Positions 27,117-36,165 of a DNA stretch of 43,143 bases are shown here, one piece after another; position 1 is the first letter of the stretch, and every line of letters begins with the position of its first letter. Source of the DNA: an uncultured Trichormus sp. (GTDB lineage Bacteria > Cyanobacteriota > Cyanobacteriia > Cyanobacteriales > Nostocaceae); assembly GCA_936914905.1 (NCBI GenBank), contig CAKZGI010000333.1:1-43143 (forward strand). Direction: 5' to 3'. The notes under the pieces were generated by a model that saw only the letters and a program-made list of their open reading frames with translations, ran no database searches and had not been told where the DNA came from. Both the position numbers and the translations under genes were made by a program.

Positions 27117-27872
27117 ATGAATTTTCCTAAATATATGAAATTATTTGGGACTGTTTGCGGTGGATTATTGATGAATTTACCAATCATTCCGCAAGCAGTT
27201 TTAGCACAAGAAACAACTTCCAAACTTAACCCTTGTCCCGGTCTTCTTTATGAAGAACCTTATAATATTCGGGTTATAGTTCCCGCAGTTTGTCCTCCCA
27301 ATGATTTGACACTCATACTCATGCAACTTGGGTTATTACCAGTCCCTACTACTCCATTATCTTACCAAGTAAGGTTGGGTGTGGGAGGTGAAGCACCAGC
27401 ACCATCAGCACTGAATCCTAATCCCAGTATTTTTAGTGAACAGCCTTATAATCGTTCTCAACGCAGATTCCGGTCAGGAGATGATCCACAAACTGTACCA
27501 ACTCTTCCCCCATCCAACAGCTTACAACCACCTGCATCAGAACAAAGACAAGATCCCAGTGCAAGAATTGCAATAGCAGATGGCAGAGTAAATGTCAAGC
27601 TAATTAATAATTCAGGGGTAAAAGTTACTTACCAAGTTATTGGTGATACAGCCCCACGGAAGTTACAAGGTAAATCAGGAGTGACTCTACGAGGTTTAAG
27701 CACACCAGTAACTGTGACATTTCAACGGGAAGATGGCGGATTTTTGATGGTGACACCTAAACTTGGTCAAGAAAAAGGAACATTAGAAGTAATATTGCAA
27801 GAAACAAGTGATTTTAACCAAGATAGAAGTGCAATGAATATTCAATCAAACGGTTCAGTATTCTTGAATTAG
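27117..27872 (+). CDS. Secreted protein of unknown function
   Basis: 251 aa. A signal peptide is seen (basic start MNFPKYMKLF, hydrophobic core, cleavage likely after AVLA before QETT). The mature part has a Cys-containing segment (NPCPGLLYEEPYNIRVIVPA, VCPPNDLTL), a Pro/Ser/Gln-rich linker (about 110-165) and a C-terminal beta-rich domain (VNVKLINNSGVKVTYQVIGD ... VTVTFQREDGGFLMV). ATG 27117 was chosen because it follows AGGAG and starts the signal peptide; the frame is open further upstream without such features. Family not recognised. Probably periplasmic or cell-surface. Confidence 0.7.
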   Translation: MNFPKYMKLFGTVCGGLLMNLPIIPQAVLAQETTSKLNPCPGLLYEEPYNIRVIVPAVCPPNDLTLILMQLGLLPVPTTPLSYQVRLGVGGEAPAPSALNPNPSIFSEQPYNRSQRRFRSGDDPQTVPTLPPSNSLQPPASEQRQDPSARIAIADGRVNVKLINNSGVKVTYQVIGDTAPRKLQGKSGVTLRGLSTPVTVTFQREDGGFLMVTPKLGQEKGTLEVILQETSDFNQDRSAMNIQSNGSVFLN

Positions 27873-27975
27873 TCATTAGTAATTGGTCATTAGTCATGAT
27901 ATAACTTAATATAACTGAATGACCATCCATCTTCTATCATCTGTTACCTGTCAAATGTCACCTGCTTTAATACAC

Positions 27976-29082
27976 TTAACTTCCTTTCAATTCATTGATA
28001 ATATGCATCAATTTCGCTTCTTGTTTAATGTCATTTAATTTTCGTGCCAGTGAAAGCGCCTGTTGATAAAAATTACGTGCTTTGGGATAATCACGGATTT
28101 TTTCATATAATTGACCGGAGGATACGAAATATTTTAGTTCCTCGTTGGGACTATTTAAAAATTTAGCAATCACAAGCCGCTCTTCTAGTAATTCCAAACA
28201 CCGTTCATAACGAGCAACAGCACTATGAGCCGTCACTAAACCATCAATTGCTCGTAGTTGGTCAGGACGATAAGAATTCATTTTCGCTAACCGCATCGCT
28301 GTCCCATAAGCAGCTATAGTATTTTCATAATCTCCCACCATTAAGTAAGAATCACCTAAGTTATTGAGGGTATTTATTTCACCGATCACATTACCTGTTT
28401 GACGGCGAAAAAATAAGGCAGTTTCCGCTAATTTAACAGCTTGATTATAATCACCCAATCTTATATATACCAGGCTTAAATTACTCAGAGAAAGCCCTTG
28501 TCCTTGAATATCATTGAGATTGCGAGCAATCACTAAAGCATCTTGAATAGTTTCTCCAGCGGCTTGTGGTTCGCCTTTTTGTAACAACAGAGTTGCAAGA
28601 TTATTAAGTCCAAAAATCTGGTTTTTAAAATCCTTATTATCACGCGCTATTCCTAAGCGACGACGGATAGCATCTTCAGCATCTTTGAAATTACCTAATT
28701 GCAGATAGGCACCAGCGAGTAAATCATAGGTTAAACCCTGTGCGTTCATGTCACCAAGAGAGTGATAAATCTCCAGTGCTTGTAATCCAGATTCAATGGT
28801 TTTATCTAAAGAACCAGAAGCATATTGTTGTCTACCTAGGCGCAGTAATCTATCAGCCTCTTCTCTGACTGGTCTAACATTTAATGGTTTGCCAATAGGA
28901 TGATTTAAGGGACTATAGATTTGGTTGGTAATATCAATACCATTAGCCGTAGTAGGTATGGAAAAAGCAGTAAATAATAGAGTATAAACAATTCCCTGGG
29001 GCAATTTATGAACTTGCTGTAAGATCAGGGAATAATGTAAACTGAAAATAGTAGAGTTCGATAAAAAATGTAGTCGTTTCAT
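27976..29082 (-). CDS. Secreted tetratricopeptide repeat protein
   Basis: 368 aa. The N-terminal hydrophobic segment (about residues 28-46) looks like a signal peptide or anchor (IVYTLLFTAFSIPTTANG). From about residue 75 to the end there are seven or so TPR units (ADRLLRLGRQQYASGSLDKT, AQGLTYDLLAGAYLQLGNFK, GLSLSNLSLVYIRLGDYNQA, INTLNNLGDSYLMVGDYENT, FVSSGQLYEKIRDYPKARNF). TPR arrays mediate protein-protein contacts; the partner is unknown. The sigma-like gene lies about 100 bases upstream on the same strand and may be co-transcribed. Confidence 0.8.
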   Translation of the reverse strand: MKRLHFLSNSTIFSLHYSLILQQVHKLPQGIVYTLLFTAFSIPTTANGIDITNQIYSPLNHPIGKPLNVRPVREEADRLLRLGRQQYASGSLDKTIESGLQALEIYHSLGDMNAQGLTYDLLAGAYLQLGNFKDAEDAIRRRLGIARDNKDFKNQIFGLNNLATLLLQKGEPQAAGETIQDALVIARNLNDIQGQGLSLSNLSLVYIRLGDYNQAVKLAETALFFRRQTGNVIGEINTLNNLGDSYLMVGDYENTIAAYGTAMRLAKMNSYRPDQLRAIDGLVTAHSAVARYERCLELLEERLVIAKFLNSPNEELKYFVSSGQLYEKIRDYPKARNFYQQALSLARKLNDIKQEAKLMHIINELKGS

Positions 29083-29183
29083 AACAATTAACCGTGAAAT
29101 TCCGGCTCTTCAAAAAGGTGTAAGCAAAAGTTTAAATTTTTAGCTACAAAATAGCTAATCTCACACTGATACCTAAGTCAAGC

Positions 29184-29807
29184 TTAGGCGGCATCTTCAC
29201 CTAAGTAAATAGCGCGAATATCAGCTGGTAATTTGTCTTCTAGCATACGATAACCTTCTTGGAGAAAATTAGCTACTTCGTCAGGGGAAATCTTTTCGCC
29301 TTCAGCTTGCAGATAAGCAGCAATGCGTGTTTCACTCCAGTGGAAGGTTTGAGCCATCAAGACAATTAAGCGTAATACTGATGGTAGTTGGTCTAATGAC
29401 TGTTCTATATAACACCATAACGGTGGTGAAGTGTCCCTGAGTGAATAATGAATTGCCTCTGTTGGTGGTAATTTAATTTCATTAATGCAGAACGCAGTCA
29501 TGTTGATTAACCAGTTTTGCAAGGTTAATATAATCTCACCTGTTTCCGGGTTAGTTAGATAGAGTCCACCTAGTTCATAGTATATATGTCGCCATGTGAG
29601 CGCAAATAGATAATCTGCCTGGACAGGCGATCGCGCCGAATGTTGAATCAAAGTGTAAACTATAGGACTATAGCGGCAAAAAATGACCGTAAAGTATTTA
29701 CCATCATCGGGATAGCGCCTAAACAGAGTCAGTAATTCCTGGTCAGTGTGATGAAACAGCGATTTAACCAGAGGATGATTAGCTTCAGGAAAAGAAGGAA
29801 TTTGCAC
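29184..29807 (-). CDS. Degenerate sigma-70/ECF-like protein
   Basis: 207 aa. The layout is like an ECF sigma factor. A region-2-like helical block sits at about 20-80 (TDQELLTLFRRYPDDGKYFT ... DYLFALTWRHIYYELGG), and a region-4-like block at about 130-205 (LDQLPSVLRLIVLMAQTFHW, SETRIAAYLQ ... GYRMLEDKLPADIRAIYL). The region 2.2 and 4.2 signatures are weak. Either this is a cyanobacterial sigma-like regulator with altered promoter contacts or it has lost sigma function. It lies upstream of a TPR gene in the same direction. Intact frame and no signal peptide. Confidence 0.55.
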   Translation of the reverse strand: MQIPSFPEANHPLVKSLFHHTDQELLTLFRRYPDDGKYFTVIFCRYSPIVYTLIQHSARSPVQADYLFALTWRHIYYELGGLYLTNPETGEIILTLQNWLINMTAFCINEIKLPPTEAIHYSLRDTSPPLWCYIEQSLDQLPSVLRLIVLMAQTFHWSETRIAAYLQAEGEKISPDEVANFLQEGYRMLEDKLPADIRAIYLGEDAA

Positions 29808-29847
29808 AAGCCTTTAAATAGTAGTGGTTAAAATATACAGGGTAATT

Positions 29848-29878
29848 GGGTATGGGGCATGGGGCATAGGGCATGGGG
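29848..29878 (+). repeat. GGGGCAT heptamer array with G-quadruplex potential
   Basis: Five runs of three to four G (29848-29850, 29854-29857, 29861-29864, 29869-29871, 29875-29878) are separated by three or four bases. This satisfies the usual G-quadruplex pattern. It lies between divergent genes, upstream of both the sigma-like gene and the VOC gene. Confidence 0.6.
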
Positions 29879-30035
29879 CATTAGGAAAATTACTTCCCCA
29901 TCTTCCTTCATCTTCCCCAGTCCCCAATCCCTGTTCCCTGCCTCAAACTATGAGATAAACTAAAAAATAGGACTTAATATTTAGTCTTTATCGAGAAGAC
30001 TAAAAGCGGCTCTCTTATACAATCTTTGTTTATTT

Positions 30036-30641
30036 ATGGTTATACTGGTTATAGTAGCTAATTTGATACCTTTTCTGCTTAGTCCCTTTACTTTAGGCTC
30101 TTTCTTACCTTCCCTACCGTTGGATAGCCTGTTCTCCACCCAAGGCATAATGATTATACTGTTGGCAGCTTATGCTGGTGCAATGTGGATGTTTCTGACC
30201 AGCGCCCCCAAAGTCTATACTGTCATGGTGTCAGACCTGGAAATTGCCCGACAGTTATATGAAGGCTTACTAGATTTGCCAGCAGCAGAAGTACCTTTGC
30301 ACTATTACTACAACTACGAACAAACCATTGGTGCAACTGGGATAGACCCGCTTTATATATCCACCAGTCCGAGTTTGTCAAATAAAACGATGAATATCGC
30401 CAACGATGGGTTGTGGTATCAATTGAAGAAAAACACTCAACTGCACATCATTACTGGTGGGAGTATAGGTACTAAAAATCAGCAACGCCATGTTTGTTTT
30501 GACCATGACTGTTTGGAGTTGATTTTGATGCGGGTGGAAACACGAGGTTTGAAGTTCAAGATTCGCAATCAAAAGCCTTTGAATTTTTTGGTAAAAGACT
30601 ACGAAGGACGCGTGATTGAATTGGCTGAAGTTAACGGGTAG
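30036..30641 (+). CDS. Membrane-anchored glyoxalase/VOC-fold protein
   Basis: 201 aa. Two hydrophobic segments fill residues 1-57 (VILVIVANLIPFLLSPFTLG ... IMIILLAAYAGAMWMF). The remainder reads like one vicinal-oxygen-chelate domain: KVYTVMVSDLEIARQLYEGL (first strand and helix), WYQLKKNTQLHIITGGSIG, RHVCFDHDCLELILMRVETR and FLVKDYEGRVIELAEV. VOC proteins usually bind a metal through His/Glu residues; His153-like and the final Glu are candidates. The substrate is unknown. The start at the edge of the membrane segment is the only good ATG. Confidence 0.65.
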   Translation: MVILVIVANLIPFLLSPFTLGSFLPSLPLDSLFSTQGIMIILLAAYAGAMWMFLTSAPKVYTVMVSDLEIARQLYEGLLDLPAAEVPLHYYYNYEQTIGATGIDPLYISTSPSLSNKTMNIANDGLWYQLKKNTQLHIITGGSIGTKNQQRHVCFDHDCLELILMRVETRGLKFKIRNQKPLNFLVKDYEGRVIELAEVNG

Positions 30642-30765
30642 GTTTCTTAATAAATCTTTAGAGTGTGTTGGGTTTTTTCCTGATGCACCCTAAATTTTTT
30701 TATCTTTGTTTCAAGATTTAAAAGGCTCACGGAAAGAAGCAACGGAAAAAAAGCAGTCTGTAATA

Positions 30766-31017
30766 CCAATGCCATCGCCAAAATATGAGGGTGAGTTGAT
30801 GATGCTTTAACCATTAACTCCCATTTCTCTGAGGCTTGGCAAAAACAATCAGTCTTGAAAATTCCTTCCAGGTTTCCTACAAGGGTTTTTTGACGTATTA
30901 ACTGCAGTATAAGGGTTTGAGATTCCAAACTACCTTTTAAGCGGATCGCTTATATGTATTTAATCCTGCTAGTATCGGCAAAATTTTTGTAGCCTTTTAT
31001 TTTGGCTAAGGTATTGT
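30766..31017. mobile_element. MITE family A, copy 2 (252 bp)
   Basis: About 85-90% identical by eye to 12525-12780 over the whole length. Termini CCAATGCCATCGCCAAAAT (30766-30784) and GGTATTGT (31010-31017) face each other as inverted repeats. Flanking AATA at 30762-30765 and 31018-31021 is a 4-bp target duplication. It lies downstream of the VOC gene in non-coding DNA. The open minus-strand reading across it is conserved with copy 1 for about 35 residues (NLEGIFKTDCFCQAS ... WELMVKASSTHP). Confidence 0.8.
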
Positions 31018-31159
31018 AATACCAAATTCATAAGAAGCTGCATAGAATATCATATCAAGAATAATTGACTGCAGATAAAAACAGATAAAGACGGATAAAT
31101 GAATGGATTTCATGATTCTGTGCAGCCTCACTTAAAATTGGTGTAATTTGACAAGTTAT

Positions 31160-32942
31160 TTAATTTGGTGACCAAGACCCTACTATTTTAATTCCCTCTT
31201 TTTCTTTCTTAGCTAGTTCTAAATTCAATGTCAGTTGAGATTTATAAGCATCCATTACCAGCTTGTCTAATTGTTGATGTAGTTTATAAAGTCGGCTGCT
31301 TGGTTCATTATATAATTTATTATAAAATGTCGTAATTCCCCATTGTTTAGACTCCATTTGTTGTGTGCGGTATTGATTAAGTTCTTCGGCTTTTGCGACG
31401 ATTTTTTCTATTATTTTAATATCTGCTATTTGTGGAAATGCGAATGTTTCAAAACAAGTTGTATTAGTGTAGCTGGTATCACATTTTAACGTTGAACTTT
31501 GCGCTTTTACTCCAAGACGATGTAAATTGGGTGTGAGAATACCCAGAACATAAAAATCATCTGATGCAATTAGCATATTACCTTGTTAAGGTAATATAGA
31601 AATATCCACAGGTGTAAAAATCACCGATTGAGCAATTTTTAGCAAAGTGAAATAAAATCCCAAATTTTCTAAAGCCTTTCTCATTGCTGGTCTATGTCTT
31701 TCAAATAACCACCAGTTTTCACTAGTTTTTTTGTTTTTATTCTTATCTATCTCAGGGTTAATATTCTCTCTGACTCTGTTAAATGCTTCTTGGTACTCAG
31801 AAGCTTCTTCAATTGATATATCAGTAAAATCAATTACCCAATCTAGTTTTCCTAATGGATTGATTAAACCTCTCCCGTCAATCATGGGCTTGAGAACTTT
31901 CTTGTTGTTTAGATTCGCAGTAATCCATTGTTTAGCTTCTCTTTCTGATGTGAAAAATCGTTTTTGTATTAACTTACATCCCTCAAATGAAAATCCTTTA
32001 TTTAGTAATAATATTTGTGGAGAGGTAACAGATAGTTTAGTTCTGAGAGACGAGGAAATAAACTAAACCTCAATAGTATCTAAAAATTTTTGTTTGGTGT
32101 CTTCTTTTTTCCAGTTAACAATACTTACATGAACAGCAGCATCTCTAGACCATACTTGAGAATAAATTGCATCATGAATAATACTACCATTACTAATAAT
32201 GTAATCTAAACTAGCCTTTTTTCCTGAAATATGAGTAATAGAATTTATACCAACTAATCCTGCCCTACCTTTTTGATCTAATAAATCAGATGCTTTTTTA
32301 AACCAAAAAACACAAAAATCAGGCTGACCTTTGACATCGGGTAAAGCTTCTTTATATATCTTATGTGTATACTCATCTCCTAATTCTATTCTCAATTTTT
32401 TACCACCCAAAAAAGGCTGATTTACAATAGTTCCCTTAGCCTTTGGACATTCAGTAAATAAAGCATCTTGACAAACAATATTTTTATCTAAACTATCCAA
32501 AGGTAACGTAGGTTCTATTAACTGTAAATTATCAATGGCAATCTTTCGCGCTATCATCAAAGTGACCCTTGCTAACTCCACCACAAACGGATTTGTATCC
32601 ATTCGATAAAATTGCAAAGGTATCACCAAACCCATCTGCATTTGTTTATATTTTGATTTCCGCAGGTTAGCAATTTTTTCTAACAACAATATTTCAATTC
32701 TTTTCAATCCCTGATAAGCTAAATAAAGAAAATTACTCGAACCACAAGCCAGGTCTAAAACTCGATAACTTTGTAATTCTATTTGCAGTGCGGAAAGTTT
32801 TTTAATTGTATTTGCTGCTACTATCCTATCTTCCCAAAACCCAGCTTCTAAAGCACCTTCATGACCAAAAGCACGAAAGAAGCGGTCGAGAAATGTTTGT
32901 GCTTGCTTGCGTTCTTGTCCGGTGATGTATTGTTGGCAAAAT
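31160..32942 (-). pseudogene. Adenine-specific DNA methyltransferase (RM-type) remnant
   Basis: On the minus strand the open reading begins after a TAA near 32942: QQYITGQERKQAQTFLDRFF, then SAM motif I as VLDLACGSSNFLYLAYQ. The catalytic motif is VNQPFLGGKK, where active enzymes have NPPF. A TAA follows at 32063. Downstream, LLLNKGFSFEGCKLIQKRFF through WWLFERHRPAMRKALENLGF and a target-recognition-like end (31576-31160) continue, with another in-frame TAA at 31586-31588. The N-terminal nuclease or coupler part is missing. This is a large type II/ISP-like single-chain restriction-modification methylase in decay. The substituted catalytic Pro is a further sign of death. Confidence 0.75.
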
Positions 32943-33027
32943 TAAACGGATTTAGATGAACTTTCTGGTGTGGATGATGTTATATTTTTGGGTTAAAATA
33001 TTCTGTTTTTTCTAGAATAAAAAAGCA

Positions 33028-33494
33028 TTAATTGAGAATTTTCTTTAACTTCTCAAACAAATCCTCAGCTAAATCTAATAGCTCAATTTCATCAATCATC
33101 TCATCACTAGAACTGCGATTACTTCCTGCGATCACAACACCACCAAGTCAAACATCCTTCGCAGCAAAAATACTGTGATTCTCTGTTAATTAACTCAAAC
33201 AATATTCCAAACCTTCAATAGTTTCTGAAATAGATTTATTCTGCAATTTCTCGCATACCTTCACTGCTACAGAACCATCACTTTCTAAAAAAGTTTTCAA
33301 TAACTCTCTATTACCTGTTCTTCCTGATGATCTCCCCAAGTTTCCAACGAGTCGCTATCTATATTTTCGATATATAAATCTACACAATTAATACCATAAT
33401 TTATCCAGTCTTCCTGTAACTGTCTACCCTCTTCTAAATGTTGCAGAAATTGTGTTAACTTCTCTTGGCTGTTAATTGGTCTTTCGTTTACCAT
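33028..33494 (-). pseudogene. Broken small gene of unknown family
   Basis: Minus-strand reading from ATG 33494: MVNERPINSQEKLTQFLQHL, then EEGRQLQEDWINYGINCVDL and a frameshift near 33305. It continues NRELLKTFLESDGSVAVKVC, EKLQNKSISETIEGLEYCLS, a TAA, LTENHSIFAAKDV, a TGA, and finally EMIEIELLDLAEDLFEKLKK ending ILN. Intact it would be about 155 aa, acidic and helical. Family not recognised. It is downstream of the MITE-split gene on the same strand. Confidence 0.55.
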
Positions 33495-33547
33495 GATTAT
33501 TAACTCTAATGAAAATAGTGAATGCAAATAAACAGCTATAAATTAAA

Positions 33548-34023
33548 TTATAAATAAACGCCTATTTGCAAATAATCACTATTATATAGTGAAATATTAA
33601 CTATCTGTTGAACAAAACCATCTAAGTAGGTGGGCGGAAAATTTATAACTATGTCATGCCGAATACAGTAAAGGGGAATCAAGCAATTCCAAGGGTTTCA
33701 AGTAATTTATATTTTGTAACATAGTTATGTTTATTTGTATCTACTTACTTATAGCAGGATTGTAACTTAAAAATAATCCTCTCTCTATTACCCAGTATTT
33801 AAGCGTCTTTTCCCATTTATCAAACTTATATTGAGAATATAGATCAGAGAAGCTGGTAACTTGAACACATAAATGCTGTTCTAGCCTACTACTCACAATT
33901 ATATCAGTTGTGATCGCCAAATCGGCAATATTAAGACTGCCACAAGTCTCCCCCATGCTGTTTAATTTCCTTAGCTACTGCTATCAGGATTTGAGTCTCA
34001 CTGTGTTCAAACTCTCCAGCCAT
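33548..34023 (-). pseudogene. Small gene of unknown family, split by a MITE
   Basis: Minus-strand ATG 34023: MAGEFEHSETQILIAVAKEI, KQHGGD, a frameshift near 33945, then CGSLNIADLAITTDIIVSSR, LEQHLCVQVTSFSDLYSQYK and GLFLSYNPAI. The family B MITE (33623-33751) comes next, and beyond it the reading resumes DGFVQQIVNISLYNSDYLQI, ending GVYL at TAA 33548-33550. Removing the MITE with one TA gives a continuous frame. The length intact would be about 115 aa. Family unknown; the CVQVTSFSDLY part faintly recalls nuclease-fold strands but I do not assign it. Confidence 0.6.
33623..33751. mobile_element. MITE family B, copy 2 (inserted in a gene)
   Basis: TA-AGTAGGTGGGCGG at the left and TCTACTTACT-TA at the right. 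An internal perfect 10-bp inverted repeat (ATAACTATGT and ACATAGTTAT) lets the element fold. About 90% identical by eye to 20939-21068. Host reading frames on the two sides join when the element and one TA are removed, so TA is the target duplication, as for IS630/mariner-type transposases. Confidence 0.8.
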
Positions 34024-34029
34024 TAATTT

Positions 34030-34367
34030 TTATTTCCACTTTTCAAAATTGGGGTCTTCTTCTTCCAAGCATTTGGGAAAAAGATAACTATACCAAACCA
34101 ATATCTTCCCGTCGGTATGATTCTCTGATAATACTGCTGTTGTTCGTCTTCTGTAGCTAAAGTTTTGATATTGTTACTAGTGCCTGAGTCACTCAGAAAC
34201 ACCTTTCAAGCTGTATGCCCCAAACAAGGCAGACATATGAGTGAAGTTGTCACTAAGTTTGTAGGGGGATACATTCAAAAGTAGTATCCTGATTACAAGG
34301 CAAAATAACCAATTGCGATAGTTGGTGATCGCCAATCGTAAACTCTAAAAATAGAAAACGTAGGTAA
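34030..34367 (-). other. Remnant tail of another gene, then non-coding
   Basis: On the minus strand a tail HTDGKILVWYSYLFPKCLEE then EDPNFEKWK ends at TAA 34030-34032, only 6 bases before the ATG of the MITE-split gene. This looks like the end of an upstream operon partner whose start is lost. The rest of the stretch to 34367 shows no gene. Confidence 0.35.
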
Positions 34368-35001
34368 ATGATGGTTCAAGCCTTACCTAAAACTGAAAAA
34401 CTAACCTTTGATGAATTTGCCCAATGGAAACCAGAGGGGGACAGTATGAACTACATGACAGGATAATTATTGAGATATCACACCCTACAGGTGATCATCA
34501 AGATGTTGTCAGTTTTTTGGCACTAGAAATATCTCTAGAAATATCTGCTGATATTAACCGGTTACATCTTCCCTACTTCATTCCCAAAACTGCACTTGTC
34601 AAACTACATGAAAATGAATCCTGTTATTTACCAGATATATTGGTGGTCAATCGACCCAATCTCGTCAATGAACCACTGTGGAAAAAGCAATCTCAGTTAC
34701 TCAGGGCGCGTCAATCCCTCTGGTGACTGAGGTAGTTAGCACCAATTGGCGCGATCACTATTTCACATAACTAGGTCAATACAAAGCTGTAGGTATTTCA
34801 GAATATTGGATTGTAGACCATGCTGCATTGGTAACTAGGCGTTTTCTTGGCAATCCTAAGCAACCAGGCATCTCAATTTACTCGTTAGTTGAGGGGGAAT
34901 ACCAAGTTAATCAGTTCAGAGGTGACGACCGAATTGTATCGCCAACTTTCCTAGAACTGTCTCTAACTGGTAACCAGATTTATTTTTACCATCAGCGGTA
35001 A
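34368..35001 (+). pseudogene. Uma2 family (DUF820) endonuclease-like gene, broken
   Basis: ATG 34368/34371 reads MVQALPKTEKLTFDEFAQWK PEGG, then a frameshift to YELHDRIIIEISHPTGDHQD. The strand-turn ENESCYLPDILVVNRPNL carries the nuclease-fold Pro-Asp. A frameshift near 34710 gives ASIPLVTEVVSTNWRDHYFT, a TAA at about 34768, and then LGQYKAVGISEYWIVDHAAL to the end FYHQR. This is the PD-(D/E)XK-like Uma2 family, very numerous in filamentous cyanobacteria and of unknown role. Three lesions; not functional. Confidence 0.8.
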
Positions 35002-35342
35002 AAAGTCCAAAGCCTTATAATAAAAGGCTTTGACCCGTGAACCAAATAAATATTTTTGTGGATATTTGAGGTTAGAACATAGAAAATATTGGAGTTTCCT
35101 ACTGATCATTGTTAATGAAATTAATATTTCCTAAAAGTAAAAGAAGGTAACAGAAGAAGACATCAATGACTCCTATTGGATCAATAGAGTTGTATGAATG
35201 TAAAGTAGCCCATATTGTATCAACTTCTAAGACTTACTTTTTAGTAAATCATGGCTTATAAAAGTAATCTTGCTCTTGTTATTCTCAGTTGCTCCAAATG
35301 CAAAATATTTTACAACTGACATAGTTTCTAATTCCCAATCAC
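35002..35342. other. Intergenic stretch without a gene
   Basis: AT-rich sequence between the dead Uma2 gene and the small secreted protein gene. No ORF, clear hairpin or repeat array that I can support. Confidence 0.35.
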
Positions 35343-35777
35343 TCAGCTTGATTTATCACTTGCCAATAATGCATGATTAGAAAAAATTAGTTTCAGTTTC
35401 AAATTAGTAAATTCAATAACAGCATTTATTATTTCCTGTTGTTCTGAGGTTAGATCTAACGCCTCTAGGGCTGGGTTCAGGTCATTACCAGTATGCAAAT
35501 AGTGAGCAAGTTGTTTACGTTGAGCAGAACTCAAAACTGCGAGAATTTCGTTGTTTCTACGCTGACGGACTGCTTGAAGTTTCTGATGTTCCTGGGGAGT
35601 TAAATCATCCTCGGAGAAAGTAATAGTATCCTTAGTATCTTCACTATGAGAAGTGAAAATAGCTTGAGATGAATTAAAATAACTATTTGCTGATGCTGCC
35701 GTAATTTCTGGTAAGAACAGAGCTACAAAAACAATAAGTAGCAGTGCAAACAACCGTCTTTTCAATTTAATTATCAT
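35343..35777 (-). CDS. Small secreted helical protein (Spy/CpxP-like layout)
   Basis: 144 aa. A signal peptide is at residues 1-31 (basic start MIIKLKRRLF, hydrophobic LLLIVFVALF, then AASANS). The mature part is helical and charged, with LTPQEHQKLQAVRQRRNNEI and ALDLTSEQQEIINAVIEFTN. The LT-x-x-Q/LTSEQ phrase recalls periplasmic Spy/CpxP-type chaperones (LTxxQ motif), but the match is weak. Divergent from the CbbX-like gene. Function not assigned. Confidence 0.55.
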   Translation of the reverse strand: MIIKLKRRLFALLLIVFVALFLPEITAASANSYFNSSQAIFTSHSEDTKDTITFSEDDLTPQEHQKLQAVRQRRNNEILAVLSSAQRKQLAHYLHTGNDLNPALEALDLTSEQQEIINAVIEFTNLKLKLIFSNHALLASDKSS

Positions 35778-36165
35778 GTTGAGAAAAACCTAAATCCAAT
35801 TCCATACTGGGGTATAGTCAAGCCCTTATCATTTTCCTAGTTATAGGAAATACCCTTTCTCTTAAATATTGATACATATCATTTCTCTCAACCCCTCTTA
35901 TTGAAGGGTCTTGAAGGATCTTATATGTTTCAAGGTTAAAGAGAACTGTTATAAACTAGCTATCTGTGAAAAATCTTACCAATGACCAATAACTAGCCCT
36001 CACACTATCTCTATAGTGGCGGTGTGGTGAAGGAGATTATGTTTTCTCTATGACTAAATTCAGAAATGGATAATAAAGAAATATATATCAGTCATATTAG
36101 AATGACATTCTTTTATATTACCAGACTTGGGGCTATCATCAAAGTTATTACCAGTGGAGACAGTC
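35778..36165. other. Divergent promoter region without a gene
   Basis: 388 bases between the secreted protein gene and the CbbX-type gene. A small palindrome CCTAGTTATAGG lies near 35837, and direct GAAGG-type words near 35900. Promoters for both genes must be here; I cannot place boxes with confidence. GGAG precedes ATG 36166. Confidence 0.35.

Noticed and set aside
30647-30928. 93-codon minus-strand ORF as a gene
   Set aside because: It lies mostly inside MITE family A. The matching reading in copy 1 has a stop. At most a fossil transposase piece.
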